Source: Spirochaetia bacterium (lineage in GTDB: Bacteria > Spirochaetota > Spirochaetia > B11-G9). Taken from it: 56,128 bases of DNA. A program made the position numbers and the translations under genes. Where the stretch lies: the NCBI GenBank assembly GCA_027859095.1, contig JAQIBN010000085.1:1-56128 (forward strand), written 5' to 3'. Under the pieces are notes generated by a model. The model did no database searches, was not told the origin of the DNA, and saw only the letters and a list, made by a program, of their open reading frames with translations. Shown here piece after piece: positions 1-9,034 of this stretch; the stretch's first letter is position 1; the number at the start of each line of letters is the position of its first letter.

Positions 1-19
1 CTTGCAGTCATTATCGCCT

Positions 20-1435
20 CTACACACTCCAGATTTTCATTTTAAATATAAATTCCTGAGATAAAGATCCATCTGGTCCTTTAAGAATGGAACCATCAAC
101 ATAATGAATGGAAATGATACAGTTATTATCTTTGATTTTCACCTTTGCATAGTGCAATGTATTCTCTCCATACATATAACCAAACCACTTACTTTCGGTA
201 TTATAGGATATCCCAGGGTTATCCAAATAGTTCCCCTGCTTATCACATGGCAGATGAAAATAGTGATGATCATCCTTTTTAAACTGATCAATCCCCATTT
301 TTCCCTCAAAGAACATTTCTCTATTCCAGGGATACTGAATAGTAGTTTTCTTTTCAACTACTCCCCTTTCCAGATTAAACCATTTAAGTATTTTTCTCTT
401 AAATGGTTTATGAGAAAAAAGTCTAAAATTACTCTCCGGGCTTGCTCCTGAAGAACCTATACAAAAAAAATCTATAGGATTGTCTCCAATAATATCATCA
501 CTATTTATTACAAAACCATTTTTTCCATACTGATACTGCCAGTGTTCATATAAATGAGCATGCCCCCAAAAAACAGCATCTACATCAAATTTGGATACTA
601 TGGGTAATATCCATTCCTGCAGTTTTATATCTCCGGAATATTCACCATTACTTAAAACAGCATGATGTAAAATTACAAAAATCCACCCTGCTCCATCTTT
701 AACTGCTTTTTCAAGATCTTTAACAAACCACTTTTTTTGTTTATTACTAATTTTAGAGTTCATCCCTGCAAAACCACCATCATAGGGATCAAGAAAAGTA
801 AGATGAAGATTCCCAATATTTTTTGAATAGTACGAACCTTTCCCTCCAAAAAACCTATAGGGGAAAAACATACGAAACGTTTTATTTCTGTGAAACAAAT
901 AGTATTCATGATTACCAATAGCCGGAAGTATTGGTCTTGATGAGGCCATCAAAGGTAAAGACTTCATTAGGAAATGCCAATATTTTAATATACTTCCAAT
1001 TTGAACCAGATCTCCCAACTGAATGATAAAATTAGGATTTTCCTTATTTATTTGCTGTGCCATAATATTATTCGTATTTAACGTAACCTGATTTTTTGGT
1101 TGAAGATCTCCTGCAATTATAAATTCTAAATTATTATTGTCCACTTTAGCAGTACGGAAACTAAAAACTGTTACAATTGAGTAAAGTGAAAAACTTTCTT
1201 TAATGGTATAAAAATAGGTTGAATCTGAAGATAAATTATCAATAGTGATAGAATGAAATCTTTTTTTTATGGAGAGTTCAGTCTGATTCAAATTAGATTC
1301 TATGTCACCCCAGAGAAGTATTGAGTTTTTATTTTTCGCTGTTAACCAGCATATAGTAATTGAAGTTTCGGGAATGCCTTTAAGAATTAGATAAGGACCA
1401 TCATTCCATTTATATTTTTTATTAAAAAACACCAC
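20..1435 (-). CDS. Metallophosphoesterase with N-terminal fibronectin-like domain (purple acid phosphatase-like)
   Basis: A 471-residue calcineurin-type phosphoesterase. Residues about 10-97 look like the fibronectin-III-like domain that precedes the catalytic domain in purple acid phosphatases. The metal-binding motifs follow in order: GDLQ (109), GDLVQ (141), GNHEYY (174), LHHAV (256) and GHAHLYEHW (291). No signal peptide is visible, so export is unclear. The start is GTG with only a weak ribosome site. It lies downstream of the rbs operon on the same strand but 100 bp away, so cotranscription is possible and not shown. The substrate is unknown. The fold is secure; phosphatase activity is inferred from the family. 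Confidence 0.85.
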   Translation of the reverse strand: MVFFNKKYKWNDGPYLILKGIPETSITICWLTAKNKNSILLWGDIESNLNQTELSIKKRFHSITIDNLSSDSTYFYTIKESFSLYSIVTVFSFRTAKVDNNNLEFIIAGDLQPKNQVTLNTNNIMAQQINKENPNFIIQLGDLVQIGSILKYWHFLMKSLPLMASSRPILPAIGNHEYYLFHRNKTFRMFFPYRFFGGKGSYYSKNIGNLHLTFLDPYDGGFAGMNSKISNKQKKWFVKDLEKAVKDGAGWIFVILHHAVLSNGEYSGDIKLQEWILPIVSKFDVDAVFWGHAHLYEHWQYQYGKNGFVINSDDIIGDNPIDFFCIGSSGASPESNFRLFSHKPFKRKILKWFNLERGVVEKKTTIQYPWNREMFFEGKMGIDQFKKDDHHYFHLPCDKQGNYLDNPGISYNTESKWFGYMYGENTLHYAKVKIKDNNCIISIHYVDGSILKGPDGSLSQEFIFKMKIWSV

Positions 1436-1536
1436 TCATATCTCTATTGTCTATTTTTTACTGGTGTATAGTATGGTTTTATTAGATTTATAACAAGGAT
1501 ATTATTATCTCACAGTCAATTAAAAAGAGAGTATAT

Positions 1537-2496
1537 TTATCCCTTTTTCTTCTCTTTTTTTGTATAAATATCAAACATTACTGCTAATATAAAAATAATA
1601 CCCTTTATTACTCTTTGATAGTCAGCAGTTATTTCAAGTAGATTTAACCCGTTTGCAAGAACACCCATAATAAAAGCACCAACGACAGTACCTCCTGTTC
1701 CTCCATATCCTCCCATAAGGGATGTTCCTCCAAGAACAGTTGCTGCTATAGCTTCCAGTTCAAGGCCTACACCTGCGTTGGGTTGAGCAGACCATAGACG
1801 TGCTGTTAAAAGAATACCTGCCAGAGCTGCAGTAAAACTGCTGATCATATAAACAAATATTTTACTTTTATCATTATTGATTCCCGCAAGCCGTGCAGTT
1901 TCTTCATTTCCGCCAATGGCATAGATGTGTAATCCAAAACGGGTATGACGAAGTATTATGTAAGAAATTAAAAATATTATAAACAGAATAATTACTGGGA
2001 CTGGAAGAACCCCAATTTTGCCAGATCCCCAATATACGAAATCATCTCCCATCCCGGATATTGGTCGTCCCTGTGTATAAACAAGGGTAAGGCCACGACT
2101 AATTGCCATAACAGCAAGGGTTGCTACAAAGGGAGGAATGTTTCCTTTTACTATTAGTAAACCATTTAAAAAACCAATGCCAACTCCAATAATTAAAGCT
2201 AAAAGGATAGCAGTATAAATTGGAAATCCATTTCTTACAATACAACCGGAAGCAAGAGCACCACATAGAGCCATAACAGATCCAACAGAAAGATCTATAC
2301 CACCTGTTAAAATAGTAAATGTCATTCCTATAGCTACAATTGCAACTATAGAAGTCTGAAGTGAAATATTAATTAAATTTGCAGGTCTTAAAAATCTCCA
2401 GGAAAAAAGAGATAGGGAAATAACCATGATCAAAAGAATCATTGCTACACTATATCTCCTTAAAAAATCTTTTATATCTGTCTCCTTAAGATTCAT
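1537..2496 (-). CDS. rbsC: Ribose-type ABC transporter permease (second copy in operon)
   Basis: A 319-residue inner-membrane permease of the RbsC/AraH/XylH family with many hydrophobic segments. The conserved tract GGIDLSVGSVMAL lies near residue 65, and a second conserved stretch (ATVLGGTSLMGGYGG) near residue 250. It forms the channel for pentose or related sugar uptake together with RbsA and RbsB. The ATG follows GGAGGAAT and overlaps the end of rbsA, so translation is coupled. A second RbsC paralogue (5049-5993) belongs to the same operon, so the two may form a heterodimer. It is the last gene of the operon. Confidence 0.93.
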   Translation of the reverse strand: MNLKETDIKDFLRRYSVAMILLIMVISLSLFSWRFLRPANLINISLQTSIVAIVAIGMTFTILTGGIDLSVGSVMALCGALASGCIVRNGFPIYTAILLALIIGVGIGFLNGLLIVKGNIPPFVATLAVMAISRGLTLVYTQGRPISGMGDDFVYWGSGKIGVLPVPVIILFIIFLISYIILRHTRFGLHIYAIGGNEETARLAGINNDKSKIFVYMISSFTAALAGILLTARLWSAQPNAGVGLELEAIAATVLGGTSLMGGYGGTGGTVVGAFIMGVLANGLNLLEITADYQRVIKGIIFILAVMFDIYTKKEKKKG

Positions 2497-4000
2497 CTAT
2501 TCCTCCAGTGGCTGCACATTGCATAATTTTATCCTGTGACAGTTCTTCCCGGCTAAACTCTCCGGTAATAGATCCCTCTCGAATAACTATCACCCGGTCA
2601 CTTATTCCTATAATTTCGGGCAATTCCGATGAGATCATAATAATGCCAACTCCATCTCCGGCAAGACGGTCAATTAGTGTATAAATTTCTGCTTTAGCCC
2701 CAACATCTATGCCTCTGGTAGGTTCATCTAGTATTAGTACTCGTGGATTTAAATTAAGCCATCGGGCAATTAATACTTTCTGCTGATTTCCACCTGAAAG
2801 ATTTTTAACTTTTTGATGAATATTGGGAGTACGAATATTCATCTGCTTAATAAATTTTTCTGTAAGAGTTTTTAACTTGGAAAAAAACGGAAATCCAAAA
2901 GAGGAGAACTCCTTTAAAACACTAATCGTAATATTTTCCCTCACAGACATCCCCAAAAAAAGTCCCTGCTCTTTTCTGTCTTCTGTAAGAAAACCAAGAC
3001 CCATACTTATAGCTTCCCGGGGAGATCTTATTCTAACAGAATCACCATTAATAAATATCTCTCCATGATCAAAAGTATCAATTCCAAAAAGTGCCCTTGC
3101 AAGTTCAGTCCTTCCCGCACCAATTAAACCTGAAATACCAAGGACCTCACCTTTGTTAAGATGAAAGCTGATATTATTTAGCAATTTTCCAGAACTCAAA
3201 CCTTTAACTTCCAGGACACATTCATTTTGAGGAACATTTTTTTTAGGATATAAATCACCCAGTTCTCTTCCTACCATCATTTTTACAATATCATCAGAAC
3301 TGATATCAGAAATTATTGATGTAGAGATGTGAAATCCATCACGTAATACCGTAACCCTATCCGCAATTTCAAATATTTCTTCCAGACGATGTGAAATATA
3401 CAGAATTGTAATTCCCTGATCTTTAAGATGGCGCATTACACGAAAAAGAATCTTAGTTTCTTTATCTGTTAATGCAGAAGTCGGTTCATCCATTACAATA
3501 ATTTTTGCATTAATTGAAAGGGCCTTGGCTACTTCGACCATTTGCTGCTGGGCAATAGGAATATTCACAACAAGAGTTTTTGGATCAATATCCATATCCA
3601 GTCTGGAAAGCTGGACTTTTGCTTGTTTATATAGCTTTTTCCAATCAATAAAAGTTTTAATTTTTCTGTGTGGTTCACGACCAAGATATATATTCTGACC
3701 AACTGTCAGGTAGGGGATAAGAGCAAGTTCCTGATGAATCATACTGATACCCAATGATTGTGCTTTCCCAGGAGAACCAATTTCAACTATTTCAGAATCC
3801 AGGTTAATACTTCCACTATCTGGTGAATTAATCCCTGCAAGAACTTTCATAAGTGTAGATTTACCAGCTCCATTTTCTCCTACCAAAGCATGGATCTCTC
3901 CAAATTCTGCTCTAAAAGTAACATCATCCAATGCAGTTACTCCGGGAAATATTTTTATAATATTTTCCATGGAAAGAATAAAATTATTTTGCTCTATCAC
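2486..4000 (-). CDS. rbsA: Ribose-type ABC transporter, double ATP-binding protein
   Basis: A 504-residue ATPase with two ABC modules, as in RbsA/XylG/MglA. The first module has Walker A GENGAGKST near residue 41 and Walker B VMDEPTSAL. The second has the usual degenerate P-loop GLIGAGRTE near 291, signature LSGGNQQK near 403 and Walker B ILDEPTRGID. It powers sugar import through the RbsC permeases. The start is GTG, preceded by GGAGA at good spacing. It sits between rbsB and the second rbsC and overlaps the latter. Confidence 0.95.
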   Translation of the reverse strand: MIEQNNFILSMENIIKIFPGVTALDDVTFRAEFGEIHALVGENGAGKSTLMKVLAGINSPDSGSINLDSEIVEIGSPGKAQSLGISMIHQELALIPYLTVGQNIYLGREPHRKIKTFIDWKKLYKQAKVQLSRLDMDIDPKTLVVNIPIAQQQMVEVAKALSINAKIIVMDEPTSALTDKETKILFRVMRHLKDQGITILYISHRLEEIFEIADRVTVLRDGFHISTSIISDISSDDIVKMMVGRELGDLYPKKNVPQNECVLEVKGLSSGKLLNNISFHLNKGEVLGISGLIGAGRTELARALFGIDTFDHGEIFINGDSVRIRSPREAISMGLGFLTEDRKEQGLFLGMSVRENITISVLKEFSSFGFPFFSKLKTLTEKFIKQMNIRTPNIHQKVKNLSGGNQQKVLIARWLNLNPRVLILDEPTRGIDVGAKAEIYTLIDRLAGDGVGIIMISSELPEIIGISDRVIVIREGSITGEFSREELSQDKIMQCAATGGIDES

Positions 4001-4070
4001 TTTCTATCTCCAAATTCTATAAAGCAAGGTGACAGGAAAATAAATCCCCACCACCTGCAATCTAAAGAGA

Positions 4071-4973
4071 TTATTTTGTAACCAATGCAAGTGGTACTGG
4101 TATGGATGATTCTACAGAACCTCCAGACAGACTTTTTACAGCGGCATCAACCCCTAAACTACCGATTTCAGCAGGCTGCTGAGCAACAGTAGCAGCAAGT
4201 TTTCCACTTTTAACTGCATTGACAGCATCATCTACAGCATCAAATCCAATAAAAATAATTCCAGTTCTTCCAGCTGCTTCAGCAGCCTGTACAGCACCCA
4301 GGATCATTTCATCATTATGAGCAAATACAGCACTTATCTCTGACTGAGCCTGAAGAATATTTTCAAAAACGCTTAAACCTTCTGCTCTATTAAAATTAGC
4401 AGTCTGTCGTGCAACAACAGAAAGTCCTGAGTTTCCAGATACAACAGAATTAAATCCTTTTCCCCTATCTCTTGCAGCAGAAGTTCCTGCAATACCTTCC
4501 AGCTCTACAACATTACCTTTTCCACCCAGAAGTTCAACCATATATTCAGCAGCCATTTTACCTCCGGCTACATTATCAGAAGCAATATGTGAAACTACAT
4601 CACCACCAGCAGCACCTCTGTCTATTGTAAAAACAGGAATCCCAGCAGCATTTGCTTTTTTAATACTGGGCACAATAGCATCAGCATCTGTTGGATTAAT
4701 TAAAAGGGCATCAACACCTTTCTGAATTAAATCTTCAATATTAGTCGCTTCTTTTGATGGATCATCCTGGGAATCAACAATTATCAATTTAGCTCCAAGT
4801 TCCGCTGCCTTTGCTTCTGCACCTTCTTTAAGTGTAACAAAAAATGGATTGTTCAGAGTTGAGAGAGAAAGCCCAAGTGTAAGACCATCAGACTCTTCTT
4901 TATTACCACCTGCAAAACTAACAGTACTTATTACCAGTAAAAGTATCAGTAAAAAACTTAAATTTTTCTTCAT
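4071..4973 (-). CDS. rbsB: Periplasmic ribose-type sugar-binding protein
   Basis: A 300-residue type I periplasmic binding protein. A signal peptide covers about the first 21 residues, ending near FAGGNKEE, a pattern typical of spirochaetes; no lipobox cysteine is present. The mature part starts LGLSLSTLNNPFF, followed by DSQDDPSKE and, later, the ligand-site-like stretch HNDEMILGA, as in RbsB. It delivers sugar to the RbsA/RbsC complex. The ATG follows AGGAG. Ribose is suggested by rbsD in the operon, but the exact ligand cannot be read from sequence. Confidence 0.92.
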   Translation of the reverse strand: MKKNLSFLLILLLVISTVSFAGGNKEESDGLTLGLSLSTLNNPFFVTLKEGAEAKAAELGAKLIIVDSQDDPSKEATNIEDLIQKGVDALLINPTDADAIVPSIKKANAAGIPVFTIDRGAAGGDVVSHIASDNVAGGKMAAEYMVELLGGKGNVVELEGIAGTSAARDRGKGFNSVVSGNSGLSVVARQTANFNRAEGLSVFENILQAQSEISAVFAHNDEMILGAVQAAEAAGRTGIIFIGFDAVDDAVNAVKSGKLAATVAQQPAEIGSLGVDAAVKSLSGGSVESSIPVPLALVTK

Positions 4974-5048
4974 TTTTTTCTCCTATATTTTTCAATCTGT
5001 CATAATATCCAACTTATCTATTTCCCTGCTAAAACAACCTCCTTTATT

Positions 5049-5993
5049 TTAATTTTTCTTTTGTGCTAAACGGTGAAGTAGAAGTGCTATTGCAATTACA
5101 ACACCTTTGACTACCTGTTCATAGAAAGAAGAAACATCTAACAAATTTAATCCATTATTAATAACTGCAATAATAAGAACACCAATAAGTGTTCCCCAAA
5201 CAGAGCCATGACCTCCAGTAAAACTTGTACCCCCAACTACTACAGCGGCAATTGCATCGAACTCATAACCCTGCCCGATAATGGGTTGTGCCGAATCAAG
5301 TCTTCCTATAAGAATCATTCCTGCAAGAGCAGACAAAAACCCGGATAATGCATAGACCAGGCTTATATATCGTTTAACAGGAATCCCTGAAAATTCTGCT
5401 GCTGTTTCATTATTACCCAGGGCGTATATATTTTCACCATGCCTGGATCTTTTTAAAAAAAGGTAGCCAAGAAAAAAAACAAGTGCTGCAATAATAACCG
5501 GCAGAGGGATAGAACCAATCATACCTGTACCAATTACCCGGAAACTTTCATTAAGTCCGGTAATAGGTTTTCCCTGGGTGTATGTGAATGCAAGACCCCT
5601 TGCCAGAGTCATCATCCCAAGAGTGGCAATAAACGGTGGTATTTTAAATTTTGTAATAAGTAGGCCATTGACAAATCCAATACAAAACCCTAAAAGTAAA
5701 CCTAATAAAATTGCCAAGAAGACAGGGATTCCACTGTGAAGCAAGTCCGCAGTAATGACAGCTGTTAGACCAAGAATTGATCCAACAGAAAGATCAATTC
5801 CTGCAGTAAGAATGACCATAGTCATTCCAACTGCAATTATCCCGTTTATTGAAGATTGTCTGAGAATATTAAGAATATTAGGAAGTGTCAAAAAACGATC
5901 TGAAAGAAAGGAGATTGTGATTATCATAATAAAAAATGCTATTATTAATCCAAATCGCTCACCATAACCATTAATTTTCTCACTCTTTTTCAT
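5049..5993 (-). CDS. rbsC: Ribose-type ABC transporter permease (first copy in operon)
   Basis: A 314-residue RbsC-family permease with the conserved stretch TAGIDLSVGSILGL and the later GGTSFTGGHGS. An upstream in-frame start would add 19 residues, but the ATG at 5993 is preceded by AGGTGA, begins MKKSEKING and lies 8 nt after the rbsD stop, so it is preferred. It is clearly similar to the other permease of the operon (1537-2496) across its length, pointing to duplication and divergence. rbsD precedes it and rbsB follows. Confidence 0.92.
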   Translation of the reverse strand: MKKSEKINGYGERFGLIIAFFIMIITISFLSDRFLTLPNILNILRQSSINGIIAVGMTMVILTAGIDLSVGSILGLTAVITADLLHSGIPVFLAILLGLLLGFCIGFVNGLLITKFKIPPFIATLGMMTLARGLAFTYTQGKPITGLNESFRVIGTGMIGSIPLPVIIAALVFFLGYLFLKRSRHGENIYALGNNETAAEFSGIPVKRYISLVYALSGFLSALAGMILIGRLDSAQPIIGQGYEFDAIAAVVVGGTSFTGGHGSVWGTLIGVLIIAVINNGLNLLDVSSFYEQVVKGVVIAIALLLHRLAQKKN

Positions 5994-6001
5994 TTTCACC
6001 T

Positions 6002-6397
6002 CTAAAAAGTAACACCGGAAATAAGTACTATATTTGCAAAAGGAGAACATTCTCCTGTACGAATAATACCTGAAGAATTACAGGATTGTTCTTTTAACTC
6101 ATTATGGGAAATAGAAACTATAGGAATATCCCCTATAACATCCTGCAACTGATTATATAATTTCGGATTTTTTTCTGACATTTCATGCGCAATAATGACA
6201 CTTTCAACCTGTAGGTCCTTAAGAGCAGCTTTTAATGTATCCAAAAATGTTGGTATCCCGCAGACAAGAGCAAGATCTATTCGTCCGGATTCAATTGGAA
6301 TTGGAAAACCGGCATCTACAATCAAAACCCTTTGACCATGCCCCATACTGGCCACCAACTCGGAAATGTCCTTGTTTAGTATGCCTTCCTTTTTCAT
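6002..6397 (-). CDS. rbsD: D-ribose pyranase
   Basis: A 131-residue RbsD protein. It interconverts the beta-pyranose and beta-furanose forms of D-ribose so that a kinase can use the sugar. The N-terminal MKKEGILNKDISELVASMGH is classic for the family and contains the catalytic histidine at residue 20; VDAGFPIP follows. Length matches the family. It follows the regulator gene and precedes the first rbsC by 8 bp. It is the best evidence that the operon handles ribose. No ribokinase gene is found in this window. Confidence 0.93.
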   Translation of the reverse strand: MKKEGILNKDISELVASMGHGQRVLIVDAGFPIPIESGRIDLALVCGIPTFLDTLKAALKDLQVESVIIAHEMSEKNPKLYNQLQDVIGDIPIVSISHNELKEQSCNSSGIIRTGECSPFANIVLISGVTF

Positions 6398-6431
6398 GCC
6401 AGCCCCTCACATCCATATATAACTGATATTC

Positions 6432-7433
6432 TCATTCTTTATTCCTTAAAGATGAACAGGAATCTCTAATTGTTAAAACTGGTTTAAATAATTCCATCTG
6501 AATAGGTAAATCTCTATTTTTAATCCTATCTATCAGTAAGTTAGCAGCTGTTTTACCAATCTCATATTTGGGCTGCATTACTGTTGTAAGACGGGGGGTC
6601 ATAAAAGAAGCAAGAGAAATATCATCAAACCCAATTATGGAGAGATCTTCAGGGACTTTAAAGCCCATCTCGATTGCTCCATACATTGCACCAATAGCAA
6701 TAAGGTCATTGCAGGCAAAAATTGCTGTTGGTGGATTAGTTTGGGAAAGAAGTTTTTTTATTCCTTCATATCCTGAATCGCTATGAAAGGAACCACTCTG
6801 GATAAGCATTTTATCAAGAGTGATGTTTGCCTTTTTAAAGGCATCATTATATCCAAGCTCACGTTCCAGACTGGAGGATAGTTTTGAAGGTCCTGTTATA
6901 CATGCTATTCGTCTATGCCCCAGTTTGATTAAATAATCGGTAGCAAGAAAACCACCAAGCCTATTATCAACAAGAACAGAATCTATCTGCATTCCAGGTA
7001 TATCCCTATCAAGAAGAACCTTTGGGACTCTCTTTTTTCCAAAAATATCAGTGGCTTTTTTATCATCACCAACAGAAACAAATGCTATTCCGTCTACCCC
7101 TTTTTCCATTAGTAATTCAAGGTAATTTATCTCTTTTTCCATTTTCCTGTCAGAATTGCAAAGGATAACACTGTAACCACGCTCAAAACATGCATCTTCT
7201 ACACCTCTTGCAACCTCTGCAAAATAAGGATTTGTATTATCGGGAATTATCAGGCCTAAAGTTTTTGTTCTCTTTTTTCTAAAACTCCTTGCCAGACCAT
7301 TGGGTTGATAGTCGAGTTCTTTAATTGCCTCAAGTACACGCTCTTTTTTTTCAGGACTTACAAAACGTGTCTTATTTATTACATGAGATACAGTAGTTGT
7401 GGAAACATCTGCTTTTTCAGCAACAGCTTTCAT
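6432..7433 (-). CDS. rbsR: LacI-family transcriptional repressor of the rbs operon
   Basis: A LacI/GalR-family repressor of about 333 residues. The helix-turn-helix begins at the first residues (MKAVAEKADVSTTTVSHVIN), followed by the hinge and a periplasmic-binding-protein-like sensor domain (GLIIPDNTNPYFAEVARG). The start is uncertain. The only in-frame ATG is 16 nt from a strong GGAGGT site (7450-7455). Upstream TTG codons at 7472 and 7457 are possible, and family alignment favours a start about four codons before this ATG, where only ATT/ACT/GTT occur. It is first in the operon and its own operator lies just upstream, so autorepression relieved by the sugar is likely. Confidence 0.9.
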   Translation of the reverse strand: MKAVAEKADVSTTTVSHVINKTRFVSPEKKERVLEAIKELDYQPNGLARSFRKKRTKTLGLIIPDNTNPYFAEVARGVEDACFERGYSVILCNSDRKMEKEINYLELLMEKGVDGIAFVSVGDDKKATDIFGKKRVPKVLLDRDIPGMQIDSVLVDNRLGGFLATDYLIKLGHRRIACITGPSKLSSSLERELGYNDAFKKANITLDKMLIQSGSFHSDSGYEGIKKLLSQTNPPTAIFACNDLIAIGAMYGAIEMGFKVPEDLSIIGFDDISLASFMTPRLTTVMQPKYEIGKTAANLLIDRIKNRDLPIQMELFKPVLTIRDSCSSLRNKE

Positions 7434-7477
7434 TGAAACAGTAATAATGACCTCCAATTGTAAGATGTGCAAAATGT

Positions 7478-7527
7478 ATCATAATTAAACGATTGCGCAA
7501 TCGTTTGCTCAATCGTTTAATTATGAT
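7478..7527 (-). promoter_or_regulatory. LacI-type operator cluster upstream of rbsR
   Basis: A perfect 20-bp palindrome, AAACGATTGCGCAATCGTTT, lies at 7487-7506. A third half site, CAATCGTTT, lies at 7510-7518. The outer 18-bp arms (7478-7495 and 7510-7527) also form a perfect inverted repeat around a 14-nt spacer. The AATCG half-site type fits LacI-family repressors. The site covers the predicted transcription start of the operon, so binding should block initiation. Confidence 0.8.
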
Positions 7528-7551
7528 AACACTGAATATTTCACAGGTCAA
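7523..7551 (-). promoter_or_regulatory. Sigma-70 type promoter of the rbs operon
   Basis: On the minus strand the -35 TTGACC (7546-7551) and -10 TATCAT (7523-7528) are separated by 17 nt. The -10 touches the operator cluster and the start point falls inside it, the standard layout for steric repression. Confidence 0.7.
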
Positions 7552-7646
7552 GAGAAAATATTTAGGAATTAACACTAAACTTGTTCCTAAGCGACTTTAT
7601 CCCAATAAGATTAAAAATTATTAAATAACCACGAATCCCTACATCT

Positions 7647-8921
7647 CTATAGTATATTCAAATAAACTGTTCCAATTTGACGTATTTGTAAAACCTGAAC
7701 ACTATTTTTCCCAAATACATTTTCCATTATCTTTTTATATTTTTCTATACTACTGTCAGGTAAAAAGATCTGAATGGTCCCTGCAAATCCACCACCATGA
7801 ACCCGGCAGGCTCCTTCACCAATCTCCTCAATAAATTTCTCACTTAATGCTAATGCAAGACTGATACCCTGTCCTTTTATATTTTTAGTTGTAAAAATAT
7901 TCTGAAGCCACTTAAAAGAGGAATCACCCGAAGCTTTAACCAGCTTTAGAAATCCAGAAAAATCACCGGATTCCAAGGCTAGCACCTCTTCTTTTACACG
8001 ATTATTTTCCTGTAAAAAATGCAGTGTTCGTAATACGACCCTGTCTCCAAGTTGTTTTCTGATATAAGGTATTTTCTCAATAAAAAAATTCATACTAATT
8101 TCTCTAAGAATACTGGCTCCTAATAAACTAGCTACAGATTTCATTTCACCAGGTATGGAGGAATAATCATCAGTAAGATCCGCATGACTGCCTCCTGTAT
8201 CCAGAACAAGAAGTTTATAATTTTGTTTATTAAAATCAAAGTTAACTTTTTTAAAAACAGGATTTTGAGAATCTTTGAAATCAATTGATATAATACCACC
8301 AACAGCACAAGCCATTTGATCCATTAAGCCACAAGGTTTCCCAAGATAATTATTTTCCGAAAACTGACCTATCTGTGCAAGTATCTCCGGCGCTATACTA
8401 TTTTCATTAAATAAAGCATTAAAAATTGTTCCTAATAATACTTCAATAGAGGCTGATGAACTTAAACCTGAACCAGGTAATACATCACTGGAAATAAATG
8501 CTTTGAATCCTGCAATTTCATATCCTAATTGCTTTAGCCTTGCTGCTACTCCTCTAATTAGTGCATGAGTAGTTCCCTTCTCTTCAGGTAATGGTTTCAG
8601 ATAATTAAGATCTACCACAAAAGGAGTTTCGTAACCTTCAGAAGATAATTCTACTACATAATCACTGGATGTTGAAACAACTGCTATTGAATCAAGATTA
8701 ATACTCCCGGCAAGAACAAGTCCATTGTTATGGTCTGTATGATTTCCCCCTAATTCTGTACGACCAGGGGTGCTGAAAAAATGTAAGCTGTCCAAATTAA
8801 AATAATTTTTAAAATCATCGGACAGCTTTTTATATCGTTTTACCTGCTTATCAATAATAAATTTATCATTCCCATATATGTTACAAATAGAGTTCTTTAA
8901 TTCCATTTCACCAAATATCAT
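7647..8921 (-). CDS. galK: Galactokinase
   Basis: A 424-residue GHMP kinase that phosphorylates galactose to galactose 1-phosphate in the Leloir pathway. The galactokinase signature GRTELGGNHTDHNNG lies near residue 53. The ATP-binding GSGLSSSASIEV lies near 150 and the C-terminal GHMP motif HGGGFAGT near 380. Length is normal to slightly long. It stands alone on the minus strand between the rbs regulatory region and the DHH phosphoesterase; galT and galE are not nearby. Upstream GAGG is a modest ribosome site. Confidence 0.9.
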   Translation of the reverse strand: MIFGEMELKNSICNIYGNDKFIIDKQVKRYKKLSDDFKNYFNLDSLHFFSTPGRTELGGNHTDHNNGLVLAGSINLDSIAVVSTSSDYVVELSSEGYETPFVVDLNYLKPLPEEKGTTHALIRGVAARLKQLGYEIAGFKAFISSDVLPGSGLSSSASIEVLLGTIFNALFNENSIAPEILAQIGQFSENNYLGKPCGLMDQMACAVGGIISIDFKDSQNPVFKKVNFDFNKQNYKLLVLDTGGSHADLTDDYSSIPGEMKSVASLLGASILREISMNFFIEKIPYIRKQLGDRVVLRTLHFLQENNRVKEEVLALESGDFSGFLKLVKASGDSSFKWLQNIFTTKNIKGQGISLALALSEKFIEEIGEGACRVHGGGFAGTIQIFLPDSSIEKYKKIMENVFGKNSVQVLQIRQIGTVYLNIL

Positions 8922-9034
8922 ATAAATGCCTCTTCATAAATGTGTAGGCAGATGATAGGATTTTATCAAGATAATGGCAAGGACAAGCTGTTACCATCGA
9001 CATCGCAAAACCTCAAGGAGAGGATGAATTCAAC

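Noticed and set aside
1-22. GTAGAGGCGAT-like sequence at the window edge as part of a palindromic repeat
   Set aside because: Only one half lies in the window, so no pairing can be tested.
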